The translations under genes were made by a program, and so were the position numbers. A DNA stretch of 63,260 nt from assembly GCA_013203465.1 (NCBI GenBank), contig JABMNR010000084.1, positions 1 through 63,260 of the forward strand, in the 5' to 3' direction. Of this stretch, positions 8,978-17,445 are shown in pieces. Every line of letters starts with the position of its first letter. Position 1 is the first letter of the stretch. The notes under the pieces were generated by a model, which made no database searches, was not told the origin of the DNA, and saw only the letters and a list, made by a program, of their open reading frames with translations. The DNA comes from Alphaproteobacteria bacterium. GTDB taxonomy: Bacteria; Pseudomonadota; Alphaproteobacteria; Thalassobaculales; Thalassobaculaceae.

Positions 8978-9958
8978 TCAATCCCGGATAGCGACGCGGG
9001 CGCCGTCGAAGTCGAAGCTGAAGCGCACTTCCTCCAACCCCTCCTCGGCCATCGCCCGCCGCAGGCGCTCCGGCTCTTCGGCGTAAAACATCAGGAATCC
9101 GCCGCCGCCGGCGCCCACAAGCTTGCCGCCAAGCGCGCCGTTGGCCTTGGCGTGGGCGTACAATGCATCGATTCGCGGGTTGGACATGGCGTTCGATCGC
9201 TGCTGCTTGACGCGCCAGTGTTCATCCATGATGTGACCAAAGGTCGGCGCATCCCCGGCCTCTAGCGCCGTCTTGATGCGTTGGCCGAGATGCTTGATGG
9301 CGTGCAAATTGTCGACCATCGCCGCGTCGTTGGCCTCTAGCTTGGCGCGGTGACCGCGCATCACGTCCTCGGCCACGCGGGCATAGCCGGTGAAGAACAG
9401 CAACAAATGGCTTTCCAGGTCGTGTAGCGTCGGCAACGGCAGGGCGAGCGGACTGACGTCGACATGGCCATCGGCCTTGAAGTCGAAGCAGGTGATGCCG
9501 CCGAACGCCGCGATGTATTGATCCTGTTTTCCGCCGGAGCCGCCGAGCTTGTCGATCTCGATCTCGCAGGCTTCCTCGGCCAGGGCGTGCGGGGTCACAT
9601 GGGCCCGCTGAAAGGCATACAACGCGCGCAGCAGGCCGACGGTGAAGGTGCCGGACGAGCCGAGCCCCGTGCCGGCCGGAATATCGGCCATCGACACCAA
9701 CTCGATCGCCGGGCCGATATCGTGGCGCATCAACGCCTCGCGGATGATCGGATGTTTGATGTCCTCCGGCCGTTCGACCCGTTCCAACTCGGAATACTTC
9801 ACGAAGTAGTCCGGCCGGAACGTGCGGTTGAGCGCGATGTAGATGTAGCGATCGATCGCCGCCGAGATCACCAATCCGCCGTGTTGTTCATAATACCACG
9901 GGAGGTCGGTCCCGCCGCCGCCGATTGAGACGCGGAGCGGGGTTTGGGTGATGATCAT
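8978..9958 (-). CDS. GHMP-family sugar kinase (HddA-like heptose-7-phosphate kinase)
   Basis: A 326-residue GHMP kinase. It opens with MIITQTPLRVSIGGGGTDLP, as in D-glycero-alpha-D-manno-heptose-7-phosphate 1-kinase and related sugar 1-kinases. The phosphate loop is IPAGTGLGSSGTF (residues about 92-104), and the C-terminal GAGGGGFLMFY loop is intact. The frame is open to 9976, but the ATG at 9958 gives the family-typical start. It is first in its operon and divergent from the membrane protein gene at 10073. With the neighbouring HddC-like enzyme it probably feeds a GDP-heptose branch; L-fucose or other sugar kinases are alternatives. Confidence 0.82.
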   Translation of the reverse strand: MIITQTPLRVSIGGGGTDLPWYYEQHGGLVISAAIDRYIYIALNRTFRPDYFVKYSELERVERPEDIKHPIIREALMRHDIGPAIELVSMADIPAGTGLGSSGTFTVGLLRALYAFQRAHVTPHALAEEACEIEIDKLGGSGGKQDQYIAAFGGITCFDFKADGHVDVSPLALPLPTLHDLESHLLLFFTGYARVAEDVMRGHRAKLEANDAAMVDNLHAIKHLGQRIKTALEAGDAPTFGHIMDEHWRVKQQRSNAMSNPRIDALYAHAKANGALGGKLVGAGGGGFLMFYAEEPERLRRAMAEEGLEEVRFSFDFDGARVAIRD

Positions 9959-10072
9959 GATGGCATCCGGACACACTGCATGGCGTCGTGATCGACGAGA
10001 CGGGGGCCGACGTCAACCTTCGTGGTCGTGGAGACCCTTGCGCCTGGGCGTCGCCGCCGCGATAAGGCGGCC

Positions 10073-11545
10073 ATGTTGAGCCTTCTCTCGACCCCGACCG
10101 ATGCCACGCCGACCATCCGCGAATACCTCGCGGGGCTGGCCTTGGCGTTCGCCGTTCTGCTGTTGCGCATGCCGACCGCCTTGGTCGAACCCGCACTGTG
10201 GCCCGATGATTTCAACTATCTGACCCATGTGTACAACTATCCGGGCGAGCCGATCTGGTACTACGTCAATTTGGCGGGCACCAAGGCCTATGTCTCGTTG
10301 TTGCCGATGTTGGAAGCCTGGGCCTACGTGCATCTGGTGCCGTCTTATGCTTGGACCCCGTATTTGTTTGTTGGCTCCAGCGTACTGCTCGCGGCGGCGG
10401 CTCAGGCCTTACCTCTGCATCCGTTGTCGATGGCGATGCTGACCACGCCGACCCAACGGCGGTTGGCCTATATTCTCCTGATCCTGCTGCCGGTATCGAC
10501 CATCGGCGAGGTGACGACGGTCGCGATCCAACACGTCACGTTCCTAATGATGGCGGCGTGGCTGGCCGCAATGGCGGTCGGTCGCAATGACTGGCTAGAG
10601 CGTTGTGGACCGATTGGGTTTGGGGTCTACCTCCTGGTGTTGGGCGTGGCGATCTGGTCGGCCCCAACGGGGTTTGTCCTGCTTGTGGCGGCATTGCCGG
10701 CGCTGCTTTGGGCGGTTCTCCGTGGCAGCGGGAGGAGCCGTGCGGCCATGGTTTTGGCCGCGACGAGTGTGTTCGGTATCGCTTTTATCGTGTTTGGTGT
10801 TCGGCCCGGCCCGTCGTTTCTCTATCAGGGCATCCTGGCACCGCTGGCCGATGGGCAGCTGGCGACGGGATTGCTGGGGGGCGTGGAGTTGGCGCGGCTC
10901 ACCGTTCTGAAGCTGGCGGACACGGTTATGCTCGATCTGGTGATCGGCTCCGAGGCCAAGTTGTACCTCGGTCGCGCGGTACCCGGAGGATATCCACTGG
11001 CCTACGTGTTGGGCGGCGGGTTGGTGGTACTTGCCGGTGGGCTGTTGTGGCGCGCAGGCACTCTGTCCGGGCCAACGGCGCCAGGGCGCTGGGCCGTGCT
11101 CACCATCGCGAGCCTGCTGGTCGCGATCAACCTGGCCGCACGGTGGGAGCCTGATAATGCGCTGGCCATCGAGGGGTTCAGGTATTGGCGCTGGCGCTAT
11201 TTCACGGTCTCGCAGTGGCTGGTGGCGGCGGTTCTGGCGGTGCCTTTGGCCACGGCCATGGCCGGACGGCATCGAGTGGCGGCCGGTGCCGTTGTGACGG
11301 CGTGGTTGGTGGCGCTCAATCTGTCGAACCAACCGAAATACGAGGAATTCTTCAAACACGAGCTGGCCGAGCGGCCAATCGTTCACTATGGCCAGATCAA
11401 GGGTGGCGAGGTCGCGTTCCGCGCGGCCGCAACGGCCAAAACAATGGCTGACATGATGGCGGCGGAAACCGCGATCGGCCCAAGTGAGGCGCGGGCGCTG
11501 TCGATAGGACCATGGGGCCATGCAATCATGGTGCGGGGCAACTGA
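10073..11545 (+). CDS. polytopic membrane protein, possible GT-C glycosyltransferase
   Basis: A protein of about 490 residues with ten or more hydrophobic helices. After the first helix comes a loop with ALWPDDFNYLTHVYNYP, and an acidic pair in the first extracytoplasmic loop is a common feature of GT-C fold enzymes that use lipid-linked sugars. The C-terminal 80 residues are soluble. I do not recognise a specific family. The frame is open to 10022, but the ATG at 10073 (MLSLLSTP) is a more natural start. It leads a plus-strand run with the oxygenase, sulfotransferase and FkbM genes. Confidence 0.6.
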   Translation: MLSLLSTPTDATPTIREYLAGLALAFAVLLLRMPTALVEPALWPDDFNYLTHVYNYPGEPIWYYVNLAGTKAYVSLLPMLEAWAYVHLVPSYAWTPYLFVGSSVLLAAAAQALPLHPLSMAMLTTPTQRRLAYILLILLPVSTIGEVTTVAIQHVTFLMMAAWLAAMAVGRNDWLERCGPIGFGVYLLVLGVAIWSAPTGFVLLVAALPALLWAVLRGSGRSRAAMVLAATSVFGIAFIVFGVRPGPSFLYQGILAPLADGQLATGLLGGVELARLTVLKLADTVMLDLVIGSEAKLYLGRAVPGGYPLAYVLGGGLVVLAGGLLWRAGTLSGPTAPGRWAVLTIASLLVAINLAARWEPDNALAIEGFRYWRWRYFTVSQWLVAAVLAVPLATAMAGRHRVAAGAVVTAWLVALNLSNQPKYEEFFKHELAERPIVHYGQIKGGEVAFRAAATAKTMADMMAAETAIGPSEARALSIGPWGHAIMVRGN

Positions 11546-11564
11546 CCCATGCGCTTGCTGCCTG

Positions 11565-11588
11565 ACCGTGGCTCTTTTAGGGTATAAT
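11565..11588 (+). promoter_or_regulatory. candidate promoter with consensus -10 (TATAAT)
   Basis: A perfect TATAAT at 11583-11588 lies 30 bases upstream of the oxygenase ATG, in otherwise GC-rich sequence. The -35 is poor: TGACCG-like at 11563-11568, with short spacing. This could be an internal promoter for the oxygenase > sulfotransferase > methyltransferase genes. A chance match is possible. Confidence 0.35.
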
Positions 11589-11617
11589 CGAGGAATGCAG
11601 GCCGATAGCCACACCGG

Positions 11618-12436
11618 ATGGACACGATGATGAAACTTACCGACGCGCAACTCACCGAGTTTGACCGTGAGGGTTTCTTGTTCTTGCCCGAGGTGTTTTC
11701 GGAGAGTGAAGCCGGCATGCTGCTGGCCGAGGCGCACAGTATCTATGCCACCGATCGCGAGGAAGTTTGGCGCGAGGCCTCCGGTGCGCCGCGCACCGCG
11801 TTCGCGGCGCACCTGTACAACGACGCCTTCGGCCGCTTCGGCGCGCATCCCCGGTTGGTCGGGCCGGTGATGCAGCTGCTGGGCGAGGCGGTCTACATGC
11901 ACCAGTTCAAGGTGAACGCGAAGGCCGCCTTCGATGGCGAGGTCTGGCAGTGGCACCAGGATTACGGAACATGGCAACGCGACGACGCGATGCCGGAGCC
12001 CCGGGCGATGAACATCGCCGTGTTCCTGGAGCCGGTGAGTGTCGCCAATGGCCCGTTGATGTTCATCCCGCGCAGCCACCGGGCCGGGGTCTTCGAGGCC
12101 GGGCACGACCTGGAGACCACGAGCTATCCGCTATGGACCCTCGATCGCGAGACGGTCAGCCGCTTGGCGGAGGAGGGCGGGATCGTTGCTCCCACCGGCC
12201 CGGCCGGCTCGGTCATCCTCTTCCATGGCAATCTGGTGCACGCGAGCCCGGCCAATATCAGCCCGTGGAACCGCACGATCGTCTATCTCAGCTTATGCGC
12301 CGTTTCGAACCATATCCGCCAGTTCACCCGCAAGGAGTGGATCGCCCACCGCGACTTCACGCCGATCGAGCCATTGGCAGATGACTGTCTGGACGAGTTG
12401 GTGGCACGCTGGTCGAGTGCGGCCGCGGCCGAGTGA
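11618..12436 (+). CDS. phytanoyl-CoA dioxygenase (PhyH) family Fe(II)/2-oxoglutarate oxygenase
   Basis: A 272-residue oxygenase expected to hydroxylate a small molecule or glycan using Fe(II), O2 and 2-oxoglutarate. The iron-binding HxD is seen in WQWHQDYGTW (residues about 109-118). The distal His is in LFHGNLVHAS, and the 2OG-binding Arg is probably in PWNRTIVYLS. The WHQDYGTW block is shared with ectoine hydroxylase and related PhyH enzymes, but no ectoine genes are here. The start could also be the ATG at 11630 (MKLTDAQ), which has a GGATGGA-like site. Sulfotransferase and methyltransferase follow, suggesting sequential decoration. Confidence 0.85.
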   Translation: MDTMMKLTDAQLTEFDREGFLFLPEVFSESEAGMLLAEAHSIYATDREEVWREASGAPRTAFAAHLYNDAFGRFGAHPRLVGPVMQLLGEAVYMHQFKVNAKAAFDGEVWQWHQDYGTWQRDDAMPEPRAMNIAVFLEPVSVANGPLMFIPRSHRAGVFEAGHDLETTSYPLWTLDRETVSRLAEEGGIVAPTGPAGSVILFHGNLVHASPANISPWNRTIVYLSLCAVSNHIRQFTRKEWIAHRDFTPIEPLADDCLDELVARWSSAAAAE

Positions 12437-12600
12437 TCCCCGTACCGCGGCGATAGCGGCAAGTTCAAACAACCCACCCGGCGGCGTGCGCGTCGTGTGC
12501 GTGGGGACGGGACGTGTCCATAGGCGGTGGCTGGACAGGGACCCCTTCCTGGTGGACAAGGGCGCCGTTATCGCCGGCTGAAACGCTTGGAGAATTGTCT

Positions 12601-13473
12601 ATGGCAACCGATTTGGACGCCACGATCCGCCGGCTTGAGGATGTGCCGGTTTTTTTCGTTGGCGGCCTGCCGCGATCGGGAACCACCTGGGTGCAACAAA
12701 TGCTGAACGCCCATCCGCAGGTTCTGTGCGTCGGCGAATCGCATTTTTTCAACGATCTGATGGCGGGAATTGGCCGCGCGGTCTTGGACTATACAAGCCG
12801 CCGGGCCAGTGGCGTCGGGACGTGGGCGCCAAGCGCGGTCGGTCCCGACCGAGCGCGCATGCTCCCGGTGGTTAGAACGGCCTTCGCGTCGCTTGCTTCG
12901 GCGAACCTGGGCGACCATGACGTCGAGCGGTTGGTTGTCATCGGCGAGAAGACGCCGGACAATGTTTATCAGTTGCACCGTATTTGGGCGGTGTTTCCCC
13001 AGGCCAAGTTCATTCATGTGATACGCGACGTGCGTGACGCTTGCGTGTCGGCCTACATCCGGTTTCGTGCGAAGCTGCCGGCCGACATGGATCGCCCAAC
13101 CTACATTGGTTTTTACGCTCGGGATTGGATGTCCCGGATCACGTCGGCGCGCGAACAGGCTGAGGGTCAGGACTATCTCGAGCTTCGCTATGAGGACCTT
13201 CAACTCGACACCGAGGCGCAGATGGTTCGCGTCTTTGGTTTTCTGGGTGCGGACGTTGGTTCCGGCGTGGTCGCCGACGCTGTCCGCGTGGCCAGCTTCG
13301 AGGCTCTGTCCGGCGGGCGACGTCGCGGCGAAGAGGATCGTCAGTCCCACTATCGGCGCGGCGAGGTTGGCGGTTGGCGTGATGAGCTGACGGTCGAGGA
13401 GGTCGCGTTGTTCGAGGATATAGCGGGACCGATGATGCGGACGCTGGGGTATCAGACGGAAACAGCGGCATGA
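12601..13473 (+). CDS. PAPS-dependent sulfotransferase
   Basis: A 290-residue sulfotransferase of the Sulfotransfer_1/3 type that moves a sulfo group from PAPS to a hydroxyl, probably on a sugar. The 5'-phosphosulfate loop GGLPRSGTTWVQQML is at residues about 18-32. The 3'-phosphate-binding region FIHVIRDVRDACVSAY is at about 138-153. The frame is open back to 12514, but the ATG at 12601 has a GGAG site and starts just before the fold, so it is preferred. Its stop overlaps the FkbM start by 4 bases. No PAPS-making genes lie in the window. Confidence 0.88.
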   Translation: MATDLDATIRRLEDVPVFFVGGLPRSGTTWVQQMLNAHPQVLCVGESHFFNDLMAGIGRAVLDYTSRRASGVGTWAPSAVGPDRARMLPVVRTAFASLASANLGDHDVERLVVIGEKTPDNVYQLHRIWAVFPQAKFIHVIRDVRDACVSAYIRFRAKLPADMDRPTYIGFYARDWMSRITSAREQAEGQDYLELRYEDLQLDTEAQMVRVFGFLGADVGSGVVADAVRVASFEALSGGRRRGEEDRQSHYRRGEVGGWRDELTVEEVALFEDIAGPMMRTLGYQTETAA

Positions 13474-14273
13474 GTGAAACCATGCCGGACGATGCGATGC
13501 GCAAACGCCTTATGCAGGCCGCCATCGTCTACGAAAAACAATGCCCGCGAGCCACCGTGAAGCACGCCGGACAGAAAGTGGTTCTCGAAACGCCGAACCG
13601 AATTTGCGCGTGGCGTGCGTTGAGCTATTTCACCAAGGAACCGGAGACCATCGCCTGGATTGGGGAGATTCCCGAAGGTGGGGTGCTCTTTGATGTCGGT
13701 GCCAATATCGGGCTGTACACGCTCTGGGCCAGCCTGACCCGTCGCGCGCAAGTCTTCGCGTTCGAGCCCGAATCATCCAGCTTCGCCGTGCTCAACGCCA
13801 ATCTTCGCGCCAACGAGTTGACCCAGCGTTGTCGGGCGTTTTGCGTCGGCATTTCCGACCGGATCGGCTTCGGCACGATCAACTTGGCCCGCGCGGCGCC
13901 AGGCGCCAGCGGTCATCAAGTCAATGTCGTCACGCGAGGTGTGCGCCCAGCCGACAACGCAGTGCCGCAAGGGGTGTCGACCACGACCCTCGATCATTTG
14001 GTCTACGAGGCCAGGTTCCCCTGCCCGAGCCATATCAAGATCGATGTCGACGGCATCGAACACGCGATCATCGCTGGCGGCGATCGGCTTCTACGGGACC
14101 CGCGTCTGAAAAGCGTACTGATCGAGATCGCCGTGAAGATTCCCGAACATCGAGCGGTGGTGGATTTGCTGGTCGACCGTTATGGCTTTACCAAAGACAC
14201 GGAACTGGAAGCCCAGGTCTATGCCAAGACCACGGGCGTTGCGCATAACGGCAACATTATCTTTCGACGCTAG
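13470..14273 (+). CDS. FkbM family methyltransferase
   Basis: A 267-residue FkbM-type SAM methyltransferase, a family that methylates hydroxyls of sugars and polyketides. Motif I is FDVGANIGLYTLWAS (residues about 72-86). The acidic FAFEPESSSFAVL segment follows. The FkbM signature HIKIDVDGIEHAIIAGG is at about 189-205. It is coupled to the sulfotransferase by an ATGA overlap. It converges on the GT4 gene of the opposite strand, and the two stop codons share bases 14271-14272. Confidence 0.9.
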   Translation: MSETMPDDAMRKRLMQAAIVYEKQCPRATVKHAGQKVVLETPNRICAWRALSYFTKEPETIAWIGEIPEGGVLFDVGANIGLYTLWASLTRRAQVFAFEPESSSFAVLNANLRANELTQRCRAFCVGISDRIGFGTINLARAAPGASGHQVNVVTRGVRPADNAVPQGVSTTTLDHLVYEARFPCPSHIKIDVDGIEHAIIAGGDRLLRDPRLKSVLIEIAVKIPEHRAVVDLLVDRYGFTKDTELEAQVYAKTTGVAHNGNIIFRR

Positions 14274-15403
14274 ACTCCGGCGGTATCGGCAGAGCGGGTG
14301 TCGTACATCCGATCCGCGATCTCCCGCAGCCGAAGTTCAGCGACGGCAGCGGCGCGGTCCCACGAGAATCGAGTTCGCACCCACTCAGAGCCGGCGAGGC
14401 CGCGGGTTCGGGCGGCATCGCGGTTCTGGGTCAGCGCGCGCAACAGATGCCGTAGGTGGTGCCAATCCGGCTCGGCCCATTGGCCATGGTCGCCGTCTGG
14501 CGCCTCGAAATACGGCTCATCGATCGGCACCAAGCGATGATCGATCCGCCACGCGTGTTCGCCGATGAACTCGGTCACCCCGCTATAGCCGGTGACGATG
14601 GTCGGCAAGCCACAGGCCATGGCCTCGATCACCGGCAGCCCCCACCCTTCCGCCCGGGTCGGCGCGACGAACGCGTCGCAGGCGGTGTACAGCCCGGCGA
14701 GCAGGCGATGGTGTGTGAGCGTGCCGACGATCTTGAGCCGTTCCGGCCACCGCAGACGGAGCGCGCGCAACGCGGCCCGCAGATCGAGCCCGGGCTGGTT
14801 GGCGTGTAGACCCGCGAGTACCAGGCGCACATCGTCGCGCTCGCCGAACTCGGCGTCGAAGGCGCGGACCAGGTCGGGGATGCCCTTGCGCTTTTCCCAG
14901 CGACCAATGGCAAGGAACGTGAAGGCCGGACTTCGGTCGAGCCCATCGGTTGGCGGGGCGGATGGGTTGAACAGGGCCGGGTCGACCCCCTCCGGCACCA
15001 CATCGATGCGGTCCGGGGCGAGCCCGTTGGCGGCGAACACCCGCTTGCCCCAGGCGCTGACGGCCCAAATCCGGTCGCAATACCGGTCGAGGTTTTCCAC
15101 CCAATCCGGTGGCAGCCGGGTGGATTCCCAAACGGTGTAGCCGACACGGGCGCCATCGACGTCGTACATCACTCGCGCCATGCCGCCGTAGAGCAGGGTC
15201 ACGGTGACGCGACGGCGGTGTTGGAAGAGGCGGCGGATCGCCGCCTTGTCCTCGGCCACTGGGCCTTGGCGGTCACGTATCGGGCTTGCCAGGACCGGCA
15301 GGCGGCGTGACAGAGCGTCGAAAAGCCCCCGAGTATGAACATTGTAGACATAGCGTCCATCGAACCAACCGATGGCATGGATCAGCGGATCATCGGCCAC
15401 CAT
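14270..15403 (-). CDS. family 4 glycosyltransferase
   Basis: A 377-residue GT-B enzyme. The C-terminal donor domain has FLAIGRWEKRKGIPDLVRAF (residues about 174-193) and the retaining-GT4 motif APTRAEGWGLPVIEAMACG. The N-terminal acceptor domain contains GYTVWESTRLPPDWV. The frame extends to 15478, but the ATG at 15403 lies 7 bases after the oxygenase stop and gives a compact start; no clear ribosome-binding site marks either. It is the last gene of the DAHPS-like/NeuA-like operon, so it may use that operon's sugar or act on its acceptor. Confidence 0.85.
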   Translation of the reverse strand: MVADDPLIHAIGWFDGRYVYNVHTRGLFDALSRRLPVLASPIRDRQGPVAEDKAAIRRLFQHRRRVTVTLLYGGMARVMYDVDGARVGYTVWESTRLPPDWVENLDRYCDRIWAVSAWGKRVFAANGLAPDRIDVVPEGVDPALFNPSAPPTDGLDRSPAFTFLAIGRWEKRKGIPDLVRAFDAEFGERDDVRLVLAGLHANQPGLDLRAALRALRLRWPERLKIVGTLTHHRLLAGLYTACDAFVAPTRAEGWGLPVIEAMACGLPTIVTGYSGVTEFIGEHAWRIDHRLVPIDEPYFEAPDGDHGQWAEPDWHHLRHLLRALTQNRDAARTRGLAGSEWVRTRFSWDRAAAVAELRLREIADRMYDTRSADTAGV

Positions 15404-15410
15404 GTCCGGT

Positions 15411-16064
15411 TCAATCAGCCGGCGCGGGGTCCTTGACCCGCATGTTGAAGGCAACCGACACCCGGGGCTCGGTTCCATGGTACGGGTGCACGAAGTGCAG
15501 CAGCCACGCCGGAAACACCAGCATCATCCCCGCTTCCGGCTGGATGGTCAGTGGCGTGTGAAAGGCGTGGGTGGGCAGCGGTCCGCCGTGCGGGCCCGGA
15601 CGGGGATCGACGAACTCGATGAGGCCTTCGCGCCCGCCCTCGACGCTCGGCGCGCCGGTCGCGGCGTAGTAGACACCGGAGAACAAAGCCGGCGAGTGAT
15701 TGTGGATCGCGTTGTAGGCGCCGTCGCGTGAGACATTGGCCCACGCCACCAGCCGCATGCGCGCATCAAGCGCGAACGCCGGATTGTGCGCCTCCTGGAT
15801 CATCCTGCTAAGGGTAGCGGTTATCCGTTGCTTAAACGCGGCGATCTCGGGCTCGGGCCAGGCGAGAAAATCACCCTCGGAATGCCATCCCCGCTCGTTG
15901 CTCATCCGTACGCCGTCGGACACCGCCGCGCGTCGGAGGATGATGTCGCACAGCCGTTGATCGAATGCTTGATCATCGAACCGCTGGACCAGAAGCGGCG
16001 TCGCGAATGCCGGGTGCAGGCCGTCCTTGAGCACCAGGCCACGCGGGTTCGGCGCGTCGGTCAT
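15411..16064 (-). CDS. putative 2OG-Fe(II) oxygenase (TIGR02466-like)
   Basis: A 217-residue protein with the 2OG-oxygenase double-stranded beta-helix pattern. It has GAYNAIHNHSPALFSGVYYA in the middle, and PAWLLHFVHPYHGTEPRVSVAFN at the end supplies the distal His and the 2OG-binding Arg. This matches the TIGR02466 group of putative oxygenases. The start ATG at 16064 overlaps the TGA of the CMP-transferase gene. The frame is open much further upstream, but that stretch is the overlapping upstream genes in another frame. It probably hydroxylates a product of this operon. Confidence 0.82.
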   Translation of the reverse strand: MTDAPNPRGLVLKDGLHPAFATPLLVQRFDDQAFDQRLCDIILRRAAVSDGVRMSNERGWHSEGDFLAWPEPEIAAFKQRITATLSRMIQEAHNPAFALDARMRLVAWANVSRDGAYNAIHNHSPALFSGVYYAATGAPSVEGGREGLIEFVDPRPGPHGGPLPTHAFHTPLTIQPEAGMMLVFPAWLLHFVHPYHGTEPRVSVAFNMRVKDPAPAD

Positions 16065-16774
16065 TGGTTGCCGCGGGTCTCGAACCATTCGAGCGCCTTC
16101 TCCGCCAGGAAGAAGTCGAAGGCGTCGTGAATGTCGATGCCTGATGCGGCGCTGTCGATCGGGATGACCTCGGCCCGGTCGCCGGTGCGCCGGCCCTGGC
16201 GGATCAACGACGATCGCAGGGCCGAGGCGATGCCGGTATCCTCGCGAAACAGAGGGGTTCGGGTCTGGCGCGGGCCGTAGACCGCCATCCAGTCGTAGAC
16301 CCGTTTCCAGCTGCCGTCGTCGTTCCGCACCCAGTAATTCTTGTGCGTCTTGTTGGCGACGAAGGCGCTGTCGATCTCCGGGCGGGTCTTGAGAATAGTT
16401 ACCGCCTGGGCGATCCACTCCGGCTGGCGGAAGATGTCGGTCGGTTGCAGGAACACGACGATGCCGAACGGCCCCTCGATCGCCTCGGCGCGCTCCAACG
16501 CATCCATCAGGACCGGCTCGGTCGGGGTCAAATCCTCGGCCAGCCCGGGCTCGCGCATGAACGGTGTCCAAGCGCCGGCCGCCTCGGCCGCCGCGCGAAT
16601 CGCCGCGTCGTCGGTGGTGACCAGCACCCGGTCGCAGACGCCGGAGGCCAGGGCGTGATGGACCGAATGGGCGATCAACGGCTTGCCGCCGATCGGCCGC
16701 ACATTCTTGCCCGGCAGGCCCTTGGAGCCGCCGCGGGCCGGAATGATGGCGATGACCCGATCATCGATGCTCAC
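16061..16774 (-). CDS. acylneuraminate/3-deoxy-ulosonate cytidylyltransferase (NeuA-like)
   Basis: A 237-residue CMP-sugar synthetase, expected to activate a 2-keto-3-deoxy sugar acid with CTP. The CTP-binding signature IAIIPARGGSKGLPGKN is at residues about 7-23. A TTDDAAIRAAAE segment and FLQPTDIFRQPEWI follow, as in NeuA, PseF and LegF. The GTG start at 16774 overlaps the TGA of the preceding gene. The gene neighbours a second, degenerate copy and a DAHP-synthase-like gene rather than a canonical NeuB. The substrate may therefore be neither sialic nor pseudaminic acid; that is inference. Confidence 0.87.
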   Translation of the reverse strand: MSIDDRVIAIIPARGGSKGLPGKNVRPIGGKPLIAHSVHHALASGVCDRVLVTTDDAAIRAAAEAAGAWTPFMREPGLAEDLTPTEPVLMDALERAEAIEGPFGIVVFLQPTDIFRQPEWIAQAVTILKTRPEIDSAFVANKTHKNYWVRNDDGSWKRVYDWMAVYGPRQTRTPLFREDTGIASALRSSLIRQGRRTGDRAEVIPIDSAASGIDIHDAFDFFLAEKALEWFETRGNQ

Positions 16775-17445
16775 GCGCCGATCTCCTCTAGTTGCGGCAG
16801 CTTGTCGGCCAGGGCTTCGGCGACGGCGAAGCCGGTGTCGTCCCGGATGTCGACCAAGGCCCAGGTCTGGTCGACCACCTCGAACCCGACGGCATCGCCC
16901 AACCGGCGGCCATCGTCGAACAAATGCGATCGCGCGGCCAACGCCAAGCCAACCAGTTCCTGGAAGTACACGGCGTCGCGGGCGGGACCGCCCTCTGACA
17001 GCGCCAGAATCTCTCCGTCCGGTGTCCGGCGCCACAGATTGGCGGTGAACCGGCGAACGCAAACCACGCTATCCAGGTGCTCACGTGCCGCAAGGTTTTC
17101 CGCCGTCCGGCGGATCAATCCGGCGGGACGGAACGGGTGGGTCGGCTCCAAAACAACGGCGATGTCGGCGCCACGCTCGCGGGCCACGTCGGCCAGGGCG
17201 GCGGCATAGTTCTCCGCCGTGCGAGGGTGAGTCTCGACCCGGTGTCCTGACGCGTTGGCGAACCGCTCGACGCTGGCGCGGATATCGGCGTCGTCGGTGG
17301 TGACCACGACTAATGTGTCCGGCAGGTCGGCCACGGCGGCGTCCAGCGTGCGCTCCAGGCTGGATCGGCCCTGGATCGGCATCAGCAAGCGCGGCGTGCT
17401 GCGCGCCGCCGACAGCACCGGAATAATGACGATGGGGGCACTCAT
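16771..17445 (-). CDS. degenerate NeuA-like nucleotidyltransferase paralogue
   Basis: A 224-residue protein with the same fold pattern as the following CMP-sugar synthetase: an opening strand IVIIPVLSAARSTPRLLMPI, VVVTTDDADIRASVE, and VVLEPTHPFRPAGLIRR. The CTP-binding ARGGSKG loop is replaced by a sequence without the glycines or the lysine, so catalysis by the normal route is doubtful. It may be a regulatory or structural partner of the active enzyme, or bind a different nucleotide. The ATG at 17445 overlaps the TGA of the GT2 gene. The open frame continues to 17598 only as overlap with that gene. Confidence 0.75.
   Translation of the reverse strand: MSAPIVIIPVLSAARSTPRLLMPIQGRSSLERTLDAAVADLPDTLVVVTTDDADIRASVERFANASGHRVETHPRTAENYAAALADVARERGADIAVVLEPTHPFRPAGLIRRTAENLAAREHLDSVVCVRRFTANLWRRTPDGEILALSEGGPARDAVYFQELVGLALAARSHLFDDGRRLGDAVGFEVVDQTWALVDIRDDTGFAVAEALADKLPQLEEIGA

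Noticed and set aside
9977-10072. Small open frame before the polytopic membrane protein
   Set aside because: The frame from 10022 reads through basic residues without a ribosome-binding site; the ATG at 10073 is adequate.
10595-12106. A 503-codon open frame on the minus strand
   Set aside because: It lies antisense to the membrane protein and the PhyH oxygenase, both with clear family or topology signals; its translation is low-complexity and shows no motif.
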